Below, one piece after another: positions 18,249 to 26,994 of a DNA stretch of 64,000 bases; within the stretch, counting starts at the first letter, position 1; each line of letters begins with the position of its first letter. Source of the stretch: an uncultured Parabacteroides sp. GTDB lineage: Bacteria; Bacteroidota; Bacteroidia; Bacteroidales; Tannerellaceae. Below the pieces are notes generated by a model that had not been told where the DNA came from, made no database searches, and saw only the letters and a list, made by a program, of their open reading frames with translations. The position numbers and the translations under genes are program-made. The stretch covers positions 1-64,000 of the forward strand of contig CAJTMR010000008.1 in assembly GCA_910577325.1 (NCBI GenBank), in the 5' to 3' direction.

Positions 18249-19103
18249 TTAGTCGAGTTCTTTGATCGTGATGTTACGATACCAAACGTCGTCTCCGTGG
18301 TCTTGCAGACCAATCAGGCCTTCTTTGTTTTCACCACCACAGTTCAGCAACAGTTCGTAAGCCAACGGCCATTTATCTTTGCTGAATTTGCTGTTATCCA
18401 ACATTTCCTTCCACTGCTGTGTCCACAAGTGATACTCAACAACCGGTTCGTCGTTCTGGTAGTGGACAACCGTGCCTTTGTAGCACATGATCTTAGACTT
18501 GTTCCATTCGCCGAACGGTTTGGAGTTCTGCGGTTTGGCCGGAATCATGTCATACAGGGAAGCAGACTGACGATTACCGTCCTTACCCAATTTGGCATCC
18601 GGATGGTTTACGTTATCAAGAATCTGGTATTCCGGAGCAGAAATGTAAGAAGGTTGTCCTTCCACTTCCTGAATCATGATGAACACGCCGGAATTTGAGC
18701 CCTTGGCCACTTTCCATTCCCATTCCAATTCGAAGTTTTTGAACTTATGGGCAAACACCAAATCACCACCATCCTTAGCGCCGGCTTCGCCTGCACCCGA
18801 TCCGGTCATGCGGATAGCACCATTGTCGACAGTCCATCTTGCAGGAACGTCTGCACGGTTATACCCTCTCCATCCCTTTAATGTCTTACCGTCGAACAAG
18901 GAAATCTTGCCGTCTGCATCTTTGGCGAAATCAGCCAAGTCCACTGTAGGCAGGCCTTCCATGAGCTTGTATTCGGGAACGGCTGCTTCGGTCTTCACTT
19001 CTTCTGCCTGTGCGGCCGCTTCTTCTGTTTTCTTACCGCCGTTGCAAGATGTGAAATAGCACATCATGATTGCGGCACTTGCTAATAATACTGACTTTTT
19101 CAT
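18249..19103 (-). CDS. DUF1080 (3-keto-disaccharide hydrolase-like) lipoprotein
   Basis: A 284-residue lipoprotein (signal to lipid Cys20, MMCYFTSC). After a low-complexity Glu/Ala linker (about 24-45) it has a single DUF1080 concanavalin-like domain. Visible motifs are ISLFDGKTLKGWRGY, AHKFKNFELEWEWKVAKGSNSGVF and SAPEYQILDN. Family members cleave 3-keto-glycosides in the pathway in which Gfo/Idh dehydrogenases first oxidise the sugar at C3. The gene lies 24 bp behind a Gfo/Idh gene with an export signal, so the two very probably work on the same substrate in the periplasm. Confidence 0.88.
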   Translation of the reverse strand: MKKSVLLASAAIMMCYFTSCNGGKKTEEAAAQAEEVKTEAAVPEYKLMEGLPTVDLADFAKDADGKISLFDGKTLKGWRGYNRADVPARWTVDNGAIRMTGSGAGEAGAKDGGDLVFAHKFKNFELEWEWKVAKGSNSGVFIMIQEVEGQPSYISAPEYQILDNVNHPDAKLGKDGNRQSASLYDMIPAKPQNSKPFGEWNKSKIMCYKGTVVHYQNDEPVVEYHLWTQQWKEMLDNSKFSKDKWPLAYELLLNCGGENKEGLIGLQDHGDDVWYRNITIKELD

Positions 19104-19127
19104 TCTTATTTATTTGTTTAAAACCAA

Positions 19128-20600
19128 TTATCTCGGCATATCAGGCAACTTCCATCCTTGACGATAGTTGTGCTTGATCAATTCGGCTGCGAACTGTTTT
19201 GCGTTGATAGGATCTGTCCAGTCTTTGTTAAATGAAGGATGGCCGTCCTTGATCGTGAAGCCGTCCTTGATACAGATCCTCAGTTCTTCGTTGTCCTTGA
19301 TGTTTGTGAATTGCATGTTCTGGCCGTCCCATTCCAATGTTCTGTTCAAAGCCTGCAAACGTACGGCCAATACACCCATTACGACCATTTCGTTGAACGG
19401 ACCTGCTTCTGAAAAGTCCGATTTGGTCTTCACGCGGCTGGCAGTACTTTCTTTACATGCACGGATCCAGTCTTGTTCGTGATTCTTCACGCGACGGCAA
19501 ACTTTCGGTGCGTTGGGAACACGGCCGGACAACAAGAACGGTTTCTGTCCGTAGCAACCGCAGATCAACGTATCTTTTGTTCCATGGAAGATAGTCAAAC
19601 CACCGCCGGGACCCATTAATTCTTTGCCGGCAGGGAATCCTTCCGGACGGTTCGGCATCATACCACCGTCATACCAATGTATTTCTACTTCCGGCATAGC
19701 CAATTTCGGCATGTTTTCACGAGCCGGGAAGATGAATTTTACATGCTGCGCGTTAGGAGCGCAATCGCGGAGCAACAGTGTGGAAGAAGCTTCGACTCTT
19801 GTAGGATAACCCAACTTCAAGGCTTTGAACGGAGTGTGCATGATGTGGCAAGCCATATCGCCCAAAGCACCTGTTCCGTATGTCCACCATCCGCGCCAGT
19901 TCCAAGGATGATACAAATGGCTGTATGGTTTTACTTCTGCCGGACCGGAGAACAAGTCCCAGTTCAAAGTAGAAGGAATTTTGTCGACTTTTTCAGGCGT
20001 ATTCAATCCTTGCGGCCAGATAGGACGGTCTGTTGCGCACTCTACTTTCGTAATGTCACCGATTTCGCCGTTCCAGATCCATTCGCAAACGAGGTCAGTG
20101 TCTTCAGAAGAAGAACCTTGGTTACCCATCTGAGTGGCAACGCCCGTAGAAGCGGCCAGTTTAGTCAGCAAACGAGACTCATAAACCGAGTGAGTCAACG
20201 GTTTCTGAGTATAAACGTGCTTACCGAGAGTCATGGCGTCGGCAGTGATGATGGCGTGCGTATGGTCGGCAGTCGCAACCAACACAGCATCGATGGATTT
20301 GCCCATTTCGTCATACATCTTACGGTAATCCCAGTATTTCTTGGCATTGGGGTGACGGTCAAACACACCTTTCGCATATTTCCAGTCTATATCGCAAAGT
20401 GCTACGATATTTTCTGTGTTTTCCATGTTTTTAAGGTTGGCATTACCCATACCGCCGATACCGACAGCGGCAATGTTCAACTTATCGGTCGGAGCTACAT
20501 ATCCGTGAGATTTTCCCAGGATGGAACCCGGTACGATTGAGAAAGCGGCAGCTGCGGCAGCTCCTCTTTGAAGAAATGATCTTCTTGAAATGTTCGACAT
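19128..20600 (-). CDS. Gfo/Idh/MocA family oxidoreductase with Tat-like signal
   Basis: A 490-residue NAD(P)-dependent dehydrogenase. The N-terminus has a twin-arginine signal (SRRSFLQRGAAAAAAFSIVPG, Arg6-Arg7), then the Rossmann domain (NIAAVGIGGMGNANLKNM, about 43-60) and the YTQKPLTHSVYESRLL segment (EKP-like, here QKP). A larger C-terminal domain (about 195-490) follows. Export together with tightly bound cofactor would explain the Tat-type signal. Known relatives oxidise glycosides at C3. It is the first gene of a two-gene operon with the DUF1080 lipoprotein. The QKP in place of the usual EKP is a small deviation common in this exported subgroup. Confidence 0.88.
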   Translation of the reverse strand: MSNISRRSFLQRGAAAAAAFSIVPGSILGKSHGYVAPTDKLNIAAVGIGGMGNANLKNMENTENIVALCDIDWKYAKGVFDRHPNAKKYWDYRKMYDEMGKSIDAVLVATADHTHAIITADAMTLGKHVYTQKPLTHSVYESRLLTKLAASTGVATQMGNQGSSSEDTDLVCEWIWNGEIGDITKVECATDRPIWPQGLNTPEKVDKIPSTLNWDLFSGPAEVKPYSHLYHPWNWRGWWTYGTGALGDMACHIMHTPFKALKLGYPTRVEASSTLLLRDCAPNAQHVKFIFPARENMPKLAMPEVEIHWYDGGMMPNRPEGFPAGKELMGPGGGLTIFHGTKDTLICGCYGQKPFLLSGRVPNAPKVCRRVKNHEQDWIRACKESTASRVKTKSDFSEAGPFNEMVVMGVLAVRLQALNRTLEWDGQNMQFTNIKDNEELRICIKDGFTIKDGHPSFNKDWTDPINAKQFAAELIKHNYRQGWKLPDMPR

Positions 20601-20829
20601 AGTAATAATTTTTTATAGATTAGCACTTAATTATAATACACAAATGTGATTTCTAAGTCTTATAAAAACACAAACTGATGCAAATATAGCCAATGCGAAA
20701 ATAACAACAAGTCTTCCTTCTCTTCTTTCTTCTTCAAAATAGTTTTTTTTAACAGAGGTTATAGACAAAATCTATTTTTTTATAAATAATATTTATAGTT
20801 TTAGGGGGAAAACATGTTGACACATTCAG

Positions 20830-20837
20830 TATATTTG
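20830..20837 (+). promoter_or_regulatory. -7 element (TATATTTG) of the cyd operon
   Basis: TATATTTG matches TAnnTTTG and lies 56 bp before the DUF4492 ATG at 20894. It shows that a GTG at 20837 cannot be the start. The 20601-20893 gap between divergent operons is AT-rich and otherwise featureless. Confidence 0.5.
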
Positions 20838-20893
20838 TGACTGAAGAAAACCAATTCATCCGATCTTTTGTTATTTTAAAGCACGATACCGAT

Positions 20894-21121
20894 ATGAAAA
20901 GGGAACCTGTATACAAACGGATATATCATTTTTACTTGGAAGGATTTCGCGAAATGAAGCTGGGTAAAACGCTGTGGCTGATTATATTGGTCAAGCTGTT
21001 CATCCTGTTTTTTATTTTAAAATTATTTTTCTTTCCTGATTATTTGGGAAAGTTTGATGGAGAATACGCCAAGGGAGAATACGTTTCGGGTGAATTGACG
21101 GACAGAGCAATCACTCCTTAA
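20894..21121 (+). CDS. DUF4492 small membrane protein of the cytochrome bd operon
   Basis: A 75-residue protein with one transmembrane helix (about 27-49, LWLIILVKLFILFFILKLFFF) between a basic N-terminus (YKRIYHFYLEGFREMKLGKTLW) and an acidic tail. DUF4492 proteins are found directly before cydA in Bacteroidetes and related groups, as here, with an 11-bp gap. It may be an assembly factor or small subunit of the oxidase, comparable in position to CydX-like peptides; that role is an inference. Confidence 0.85.
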   Translation: MKREPVYKRIYHFYLEGFREMKLGKTLWLIILVKLFILFFILKLFFFPDYLGKFDGEYAKGEYVSGELTDRAITP

Positions 21122-21132
21122 ATTATATATTT

Positions 21133-22704
21133 ATGATCGCAAGCATTGACACTTCTTTGATTGATTGGTCGAGAGCGCAATTCGCTCTTACTGCCATGTA
21201 TCACTGGCTGTTCGTCCCCCTCACGTTGGGGTTAGGCGTCGTACAAGCCATCATGGAGACCATCTATTACAAAACAGGTAACGAATTTTGGAAAAAGACA
21301 GCGCAGTTCTGGATGAAACTGTTCGGTATCAATTTCGCCATCGGCGTTGCCACCGGGCTGATCCTCGAATTCGAGTTCGGTACAAACTGGTCTAACTACA
21401 GTTGGTTTGTAGGAGACATCTTCGGAGCTCCCCTCGCTATCGAAGGGATCTTGGCATTTTTTATGGAAGCGACCTTTATTGCCGTAATGTTTTTCGGCTG
21501 GGACAAAGTCAGCAAACGCTTCCACCTAGCTTCCACCTGGCTGACGATCATAGGGGCAACCCTTTCCGCGCTCTGGATCCTGATTGCCAACGCCTGGATG
21601 CAGTATCCGGCAGGGATGCGGTTTAATCCGGATACTGTACGAAACGAGATGTTCGATTTCTGGGCGGTAGCCTTGTCGCCTGTCGCCATCAACAAATTCT
21701 TCCACACCGTACTCTCCGGATGGATCACAGGAGCTGTCTTCGTGATCGGCATCAGCAGTTGGTATCTGTTGAAAAAGCGAGAAACGAAGTTCGCGCTCGA
21801 AAGCATCAAGGTGGGCGCTGTTTTCGGGCTTGCCGCTTCCATACTTATTGTATGGACGGGTGACGGTTCCGCTTACCAGGTAGCCCAGAAACAGCCGATG
21901 AAGTTGGCAGCCATGGAAGGCTTGTACGAAGGGAACAACGGAACCGGGCTGGTTGCTATCGGGCTACTGGACCCTCGTAAAACAAGTTATAAAGATAATG
22001 TAAATCCTTTCATCTTCGATATCAAGATACCCAAACTGCTCTCCCTCCTTGCCGAACGCGACGTGGATGCTTACGTTCCGGGGATCGTCAACCTGATAGA
22101 AGGTGGCTATATGACCAATGAAGGAACAGTCGCCCTTTCTGCCGCCGAGAAGATAGAAAAGGGACAAGTTGCCATCCGCGCCCTTGCCGATTACCGCACG
22201 GCGGTAAAGAACAAGGACTTGGAGGCCGCAAGCCAAGCCCGCACCCTGCTGGACGAGAATTTCGCTTATTTCGGCTACGGATATATCAAAGATCCCGCCA
22301 GCCTGATTCCTCATGTAGGCCTAACTTTTTATTCATTCCGCATCATGGTGATCTTGGGAGGATATTTTATTCTGCTATTCATCGTAGCCTTGATCTGGAG
22401 CAAAAAGGGCAAGTTTTCCGATGCCCGCTGGTTGCAGTGGGCGAGCCTATGGACTATTCCTTTGGCCTACATCGCCGGGCAGGCGGGCTGGATCGTCGCC
22501 GAAGTGGGACGTCAACCTTGGGCTATCCAAGATATCCTGCCAACAAGCGCATCCGTCTCCAAACTGGCGACCTCGTCGGTACAGACAACCTTCTTCCTCT
22601 TCCTGCTGCTCTTTACCATCCTGCTTGTTGCCGAAATCGGCATCATGGTGAAAGCAGTCAAGAAAGGACCTTCGGTGAATCAAGAATTAAAAATCAAGAA
22701 TTGA
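21133..22704 (+). CDS. cydA: cytochrome bd ubiquinol oxidase subunit I
   Basis: The 523-residue catalytic subunit of the high-affinity quinol oxidase in the inner membrane. It oxidises (mena)quinol and reduces O2 to water without pumping protons. Visible are the heme-ligand His24 in TAMYHWLFVPLTLG, the GRQPW motif (AEVGRQPWAIQDILPT) and about nine membrane helices. The periplasmic Q-loop (about 285-380) lacks the long E. coli-type insertion, as expected in Bacteroidetes. In an otherwise anaerobic gut organism it supports growth at nanomolar oxygen. Confidence 0.97.
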   Translation: MIASIDTSLIDWSRAQFALTAMYHWLFVPLTLGLGVVQAIMETIYYKTGNEFWKKTAQFWMKLFGINFAIGVATGLILEFEFGTNWSNYSWFVGDIFGAPLAIEGILAFFMEATFIAVMFFGWDKVSKRFHLASTWLTIIGATLSALWILIANAWMQYPAGMRFNPDTVRNEMFDFWAVALSPVAINKFFHTVLSGWITGAVFVIGISSWYLLKKRETKFALESIKVGAVFGLAASILIVWTGDGSAYQVAQKQPMKLAAMEGLYEGNNGTGLVAIGLLDPRKTSYKDNVNPFIFDIKIPKLLSLLAERDVDAYVPGIVNLIEGGYMTNEGTVALSAAEKIEKGQVAIRALADYRTAVKNKDLEAASQARTLLDENFAYFGYGYIKDPASLIPHVGLTFYSFRIMVILGGYFILLFIVALIWSKKGKFSDARWLQWASLWTIPLAYIAGQAGWIVAEVGRQPWAIQDILPTSASVSKLATSSVQTTFFLFLLLFTILLVAEIGIMVKAVKKGPSVNQELKIKN

Positions 22705-22709
22705 ATATC

Positions 22710-23864
22710 ATGGATAGTACATATATCATATTACAGCATTACTGGTGGTTTCTTGTCTCCTTGTTGGGAGCACTGTTGGTTTTCTTGCTTTTCGTGCAAG
22801 GCGGACAGTCCTTGCTTTTCACGATAGGCAAAACCGAATTACAACAAAAGATGTTGCTCAACTCGACCGGGCGCAAATGGGAGTTTACCTTTACGACCTT
22901 GGTTACTTTCGGAGGCGCGTTCTTCGCCTCCTTCCCGCTATTCTATTCGACCAGCTTCGGCGGTGCTTACTGGGTATGGATGTTGATACTGGCTTGTTTC
23001 GTGCTACAGGCCGTATCCTACGAGTACCAGTCGAAAAAGGGGAATCTGCTGGGTAAAAAGACATATCAGGTATTCTTGCTGCTGAACGGTATCCTGGCTC
23101 CCGTCCTGTTGGGTACGGCCATCGGCACGTTCTTCAGTGGAGCCGAGTTTGTCGTTGACAAAGGACAACTGACCGATGTCACAATGCCTGTGATCTCCAC
23201 CTGGGCAACCCCCTGGCACGGGCTCGAAGCCGCTTTCGTATTCTGGAACGTCTGCCTCGGGATGGCAGTGTTCTTCCTGGCACGTATCGAAGCTTTGCTT
23301 TATTTCATCAACAATATAGACGATGCCGAGATCGTGGAAAACAGCCGTAAGCATTTGGTGATCGAAACGGGATTGTTCCTCGTTTTCTTCCTTGTTTTCC
23401 TGATACATTTGCTGCTTGCCGACGGGTTTGCCGTCGATCCGGAGACAAAAGAGGTGTATATGCAGCCTCATAAATACTTTACGAACCTGATCGAAATGCC
23501 GGCAGTATCGGCCATACTCCTGGCAGGCATAGCCGGTGTCTTGTATGGCATCATACGTACGCTCCTGTCGGAGACATGGAAAAAAGGCATTTGGTTCTGC
23601 GGGACAGGTTCCGTATTCACCGTCCTGGCCCTGTTGCTTTGTGCCGGTTGGAACAATACGGCTTATTATCCTTCAGTAGCCGACCTGCAAAGTTCGCTGA
23701 CGATCGCGAACAGTTGTTCCAGCCCGTTCACTTTGGAAGTGATGAGTTATGTTTCCATCCTCATTCCTTTCGTCCTGGGTTATATTTTTTATGCCTGGCG
23801 TGCATTGGATCTACGGAAAATCAGCGGAAAGGAGATGGAAGAGAAATACACACATACCTATTAA
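22710..23864 (+). CDS. cydB: cytochrome bd ubiquinol oxidase subunit II
   Basis: The 384-residue partner of CydA, with eight or nine predicted membrane helices. It starts MDSTYIILQHYWWFLVSLLGALLVFLLFVQGGQ with the conserved QGGQ near the first helix, and has the ISTWATPWHGLEA region. The ATG at 22710 lies 5 bp after the cydA stop. A longer frame opening inside cydA is not the real start. Two hairpins follow the stop codon. Confidence 0.96.
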   Translation: MDSTYIILQHYWWFLVSLLGALLVFLLFVQGGQSLLFTIGKTELQQKMLLNSTGRKWEFTFTTLVTFGGAFFASFPLFYSTSFGGAYWVWMLILACFVLQAVSYEYQSKKGNLLGKKTYQVFLLLNGILAPVLLGTAIGTFFSGAEFVVDKGQLTDVTMPVISTWATPWHGLEAAFVFWNVCLGMAVFFLARIEALLYFINNIDDAEIVENSRKHLVIETGLFLVFFLVFLIHLLLADGFAVDPETKEVYMQPHKYFTNLIEMPAVSAILLAGIAGVLYGIIRTLLSETWKKGIWFCGTGSVFTVLALLLCAGWNNTAYYPSVADLQSSLTIANSCSSPFTLEVMSYVSILIPFVLGYIFYAWRALDLRKISGKEMEEKYTHTY

Positions 23865-23868
23865 TATA

Positions 23869-23946
23869 CGGACGGCCGCAAACCGTCCGCACAACAGCCC
23901 TGTAAAACAAAGGAAACGGCGAAGCTCCCGCTTGGCCGTTTCTACA
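23869..23946 (+). terminator. hairpins downstream of cydB
   Basis: CGGACGG (23869-23875) pairs with CCGTCCG (23883-23889). A second, longer hairpin pairs GAAACGGC (23913-23920) with GCCGTTTC (23935-23942) and closes on a TCCC loop. No strong T-run follows, so termination efficiency is uncertain. Confidence 0.5.
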
Positions 23947-24143
23947 TTTAACCGTTTTAAACAAAAAGAAAAAGTTAGTCAAGGTTTAGATGCAAATATC
24001 TTAAATCTTTTTATGTAGCTTTCATAAGGACAGCAAACAAATATATAGAATACCTGCCATCTCCGAAACAATCCCCCTGCTTTTTTTGTTATTTTTCACA
24101 GTACGCCAATGCTTTTGTATTATCTTTACACCCGAATTATCCA

Positions 24144-25067
24144 ATGGGACTTATGGCAGAATTTAGCATAAACATACTGGGATGCGGTTCGGCGTTACCG
24201 ACCACGCGGCATCTGGCAACTTCACAGATAGTAGATTTACGGGATAAATTATATATGATTGACTGCGGGGAAGGAACCCAAGTGCAGATGCGTCGGATGC
24301 GCATCCGTTTCGGACGTCTCTCCCATATCTTCATCTCGCACCTGCATGGTGACCACTGCTTCGGCTTGCCGGGACTGATCTCCACGCTCGGCATGCTGGG
24401 ACGTACCGGCGAATTGGTCGTGCACGGCCCGAAAGAGATTGAAACTTACCTGCGCCCGGTAATGGATTTGTTCTGCCGGGGCATGGAATTCGAGGTACGT
24501 TTCAACCCTGTTGACACCCGCAGCCATTCGTTGGTGATGGAAGACCGGTCGTTGTCGGTCTATTCCATCCCCTTGAAACACCGGATCGCGACTTGCGGTT
24601 ACCTCTTTGCCGAGAAACCGAAGGAGGCGCATATCATCCGGGAGATGACGGATTTTTACCAAGTCCCCGTCCGCTGTATGAAAGACATCAAGCAGGGACT
24701 GGACTATGTCACCCCCGAAGGCGAGGTGGTCCCCAACTCCCGCTTGACGCGTCCGGCCGCACCTCCCAAGCGCTATGCGTTTTGTTCCGATACGGCCTAC
24801 AACCGATCGATCATCCCGATTATCGAAGGAGTGGACCTGCTGTATCACGAAGCAACTTTTGTCGAATGCGACCTTGCCCGCGCCAAAGAGACCTTCCATT
24901 GTACAGCCCGCCAGGCAGCGGAGATCGCGCGAGACGCCCGGGTGAAACGCCTCGTCATCGGCCATTATTCCGCTCGTTACGAAAACCTGTCCGAACTTCA
25001 CCGGGAAGCCCAAGCCGTATTTCCCGGCACGCTACTGGGAAATGAAGGAATGGTGATACAGGTATAA
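24144..25067 (+). CDS. rnz: ribonuclease Z
   Basis: A 307-residue metallo-beta-lactamase-fold endonuclease that trims the 3' ends of tRNA precursors. It has the zinc-binding HLHGDHCFGLPG motif (about 64-75), a start typical of the family (INILGCGSALPTTRHLATSQ), the YAFCSDTAYN segment and KRLVIGHYSARY near the C-terminus. Starts at 24144 or 24153 are both possible. It is monocistronic as far as can be seen. Confidence 0.95.
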   Translation: MGLMAEFSINILGCGSALPTTRHLATSQIVDLRDKLYMIDCGEGTQVQMRRMRIRFGRLSHIFISHLHGDHCFGLPGLISTLGMLGRTGELVVHGPKEIETYLRPVMDLFCRGMEFEVRFNPVDTRSHSLVMEDRSLSVYSIPLKHRIATCGYLFAEKPKEAHIIREMTDFYQVPVRCMKDIKQGLDYVTPEGEVVPNSRLTRPAAPPKRYAFCSDTAYNRSIIPIIEGVDLLYHEATFVECDLARAKETFHCTARQAAEIARDARVKRLVIGHYSARYENLSELHREAQAVFPGTLLGNEGMVIQV

Positions 25068-25200
25068 GAACGACTCCGTGATATTCGCCCCATTACCTAT
25101 ACACAAATAAGAAAGGCAAAACCAACCATCATGCTTTTTACATGGCTATTCATTTATATGACTGATGATGCGTTGTTTATGTTGCATAGGAAAGGATCTC

Positions 25201-25509
25201 CGTGCTGGGTACACCCGGGTCTCAAGCGGCTTTAAAAGCTGTTTTTGGCAAAAGAAAAGCCTGTCTTGATGAAAAAAGAAGCCGTTTTAACAGGTTTTGC
25301 ACCTGTTTCCGAACGGTCTCTGTTTTTATCGTATAATTGACACACAGGATGTTATCGTTTTTAACCATGATAGTTATGATAGGTGAATGATAGTTCAAAA
25401 CGGCAACTATCATGCCAGTAACATACTGGTTTAAACCAATATACAGGCGGATATGATAGTTGTTTTTGCAAAAACACTTATGTAGGTTAGTCCGTATCGG
25501 TGGCGAAAA
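25201..25509. repeat. interspersed non-coding element, long copy (A)
   Basis: This 309-bp stretch shares both ends and much of its middle with 46169-46317. Both begin CGTG.TGGG.ACACCCGG.TCTCAAGCGGCTTTA and end GTTAGTCCGTATCGGTGGCGAAA. Copy A has two extra internal segments. The middle carries several ATGATAG units, direct and inverted (about 25368-25460). I see no frame likely to be translated. The rest of the 25068-25615 gap holds only the promoter of the next gene. Confidence 0.7.
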
Positions 25510-25586
25510 CAGATGGACGTTTTATGATTTTGGGGCGGTTGCCCTGTTAATAAAACAGAACTTTTTACATTATCAAAAAATATTCC

Positions 25587-25594
25587 TACATTTG
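25587..25594 (+). promoter_or_regulatory. -7 element (TACATTTG) of the small secreted tail-domain protein
   Basis: TACATTTG matches TAnnTTTG and is 21 bp before the ATG at 25616. A T-run at 25562-25566 lies at about the -33 position. It supports the ATG at 25616 over the upstream in-frame start. Confidence 0.5.
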
Positions 25595-25615
25595 TACAAT
25601 CTTAGGGTTTGGCGT

Positions 25616-25945
25616 ATGAAGGTATGGATTACAATCGTTTTGTTGCTGGCCGCATGGGCCGGTTGTCCGCTTGAGGTGATGGCACAACAGGCGAACACGA
25701 CCGTGTCTCGGACAACCGCCGCCAAGGACAAAGAACCGGAATCCGTGGAGATCAGCGCCTACGATAATAAGATCGTCGTAGAGAATGCTCCGGCCGGTAG
25801 CAAGCTCGAAATATACAGCGTAGTAGGCATCCGGGTGAAAGAGATTCCTATGAAGCAACCCTCCGGCGAATATACGGTGGATATTGCCAAAGGCTACTAC
25901 ATCGTCCGCATCGGCGACACGGTCCGTAAAGTCTCCATCCGCTAA
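25616..25945 (+). CDS. small secreted protein consisting of a C-terminal-tail-like domain
   Basis: A 109-residue protein with a cleaved signal peptide (MKVWITIVLLLAAWAG..., cut after VMA near residue 22). A short Thr/Lys-rich linker leads to a single beta-sandwich-like module (about 45-109: VENAPAGSKLEIYSVVGIRV, GYYIVRIGDTVRKVSIR). That module has the layout of type IX secretion tail domains and of the DUF6383-like tail on the 1236-residue surface protein at 41.8 kb. Here the tail has no cargo in front of it. It could be a free-standing surface or periplasmic module, or a degenerate gene. Export is seen in the sequence; any sorting role is an inference. Confidence 0.65.
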   Translation: MKVWITIVLLLAAWAGCPLEVMAQQANTTVSRTTAAKDKEPESVEISAYDNKIVVENAPAGSKLEIYSVVGIRVKEIPMKQPSGEYTVDIAKGYYIVRIGDTVRKVSIR

Positions 25946-26140
25946 CGCCCTTCCAATACCACCTCCGGACAGTCCGCCCGCACAGGCAATTATCCTAAAG
26001 GCAATTATGTCCAACAAAAAGCCTGATCAAGCCCTGACAAATTCAAGGATTCGCCTAACTTTGATCATGATGGAATTACAGCCGGAAGAAGGGACGATAA
26101 TATTTTGTAGGATAAACGCGTTACATATATAAGAAATACC

Positions 26141-26148
26141 TATTTTTG
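26141..26148 (+). promoter_or_regulatory. -7 element (TATTTTTG) upstream of the 26.2-kb operon
   Basis: TATTTTTG fits TAnnTTTG and lies 20 bp before the ATG at 26169. It probably drives the following gene and the downstream rsmI. Confidence 0.5.
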
Positions 26149-26168
26149 TTGCAATATATCATGGAATA

Positions 26169-26978
26169 ATGGCAAATAAAGAAAAAATAGATTATCTGCT
26201 TCTGGATATCCGGGAGCTTGAACGATTGGTTGCCGGTATGCGGAATGCGGAAGTATATCCGGTATCGTTCTTCGGCCAGACTTTCGATCTCACGCACAAG
26301 ATCCTGAAAGATCTCCACACTTTGGAAACAGTCCAGATCGAAACGTTGCGAAAACAAATGGAAGAACACCAAGCACTGATCCAGTCCATTCCCCCATCAG
26401 TTGCCGTACCGGAACAAACGGTACAAGAGTCCCCGATCATGGTTCCCGTACCGATTCCGCCGCCAACAAAGCCAACCGTCCAAGAACCGGAAGTCAAACA
26501 AACCGAAACGGTAGAAATCGTAACGGAGGTTCCCCAAAAGGAAATGCCTGCGAAAGAACCGGTAATTACCCAAACGACTCCCGTAATGTCTCTCGCCGTG
26601 GAAACCAAACAGGAAATTCCCGCAGAAAAGAAATTCACCGGCAAGCCGGAATCAAGTCCCGTCGAAAAACCGGAAAGCCGGGTGGAAGTACCCGTGAAAG
26701 GAATCTCCACAGAACGTTCCGGATTATTCCTCAACGACCTGTTGGAAAAGAAAAACCTTTCCGATTTCCGTAAGGCATTCAGCCTGAACGACCGTTTCCG
26801 TTTCCGCCGCGAACTGTTCGGAGGGGACGAGGCACGGATGAACAAAACGATCAACGACCTGAACGCCCTTCACTCGTATGAAGACTCGGTCGCATATCTG
26901 AACAACGAATTAAAGTGGAACATAGAAGACGAAGCGGTAGCAGATTTTATCAAGCTGCTTGAAAAACGTTTCCTCTGA
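26169..26978 (+). CDS. conserved Bacteroidales hypothetical protein with Pro/Glu-rich linker
   Basis: A 269-residue cytoplasmic protein without signal or membrane segment. An N-terminal helical part (about 1-75) is joined by a long Pro/Glu/Val/Thr-rich linker (about 76-180) to a conserved C-terminal helical domain (about 190-269, LNDRFRFRRELFGGDEARMN and YLNNELKWN). I recognise the C-terminal domain as widely conserved in Bacteroidetes but it has no assigned role that I know. Its end lies 16 bp before the rsmI start, which suggests co-transcription. Confidence 0.75.
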   Translation: MANKEKIDYLLLDIRELERLVAGMRNAEVYPVSFFGQTFDLTHKILKDLHTLETVQIETLRKQMEEHQALIQSIPPSVAVPEQTVQESPIMVPVPIPPPTKPTVQEPEVKQTETVEIVTEVPQKEMPAKEPVITQTTPVMSLAVETKQEIPAEKKFTGKPESSPVEKPESRVEVPVKGISTERSGLFLNDLLEKKNLSDFRKAFSLNDRFRFRRELFGGDEARMNKTINDLNALHSYEDSVAYLNNELKWNIEDEAVADFIKLLEKRFL

Positions 26979-26994
26979 AGAACGGAGAATAAGT

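Noticed and set aside
25222..25413. A 63-codon minus-strand frame inside repeat copy A
   Set aside because: The corresponding stretch in copy B is deleted and out of frame, so the frame is not conserved between the two copies.
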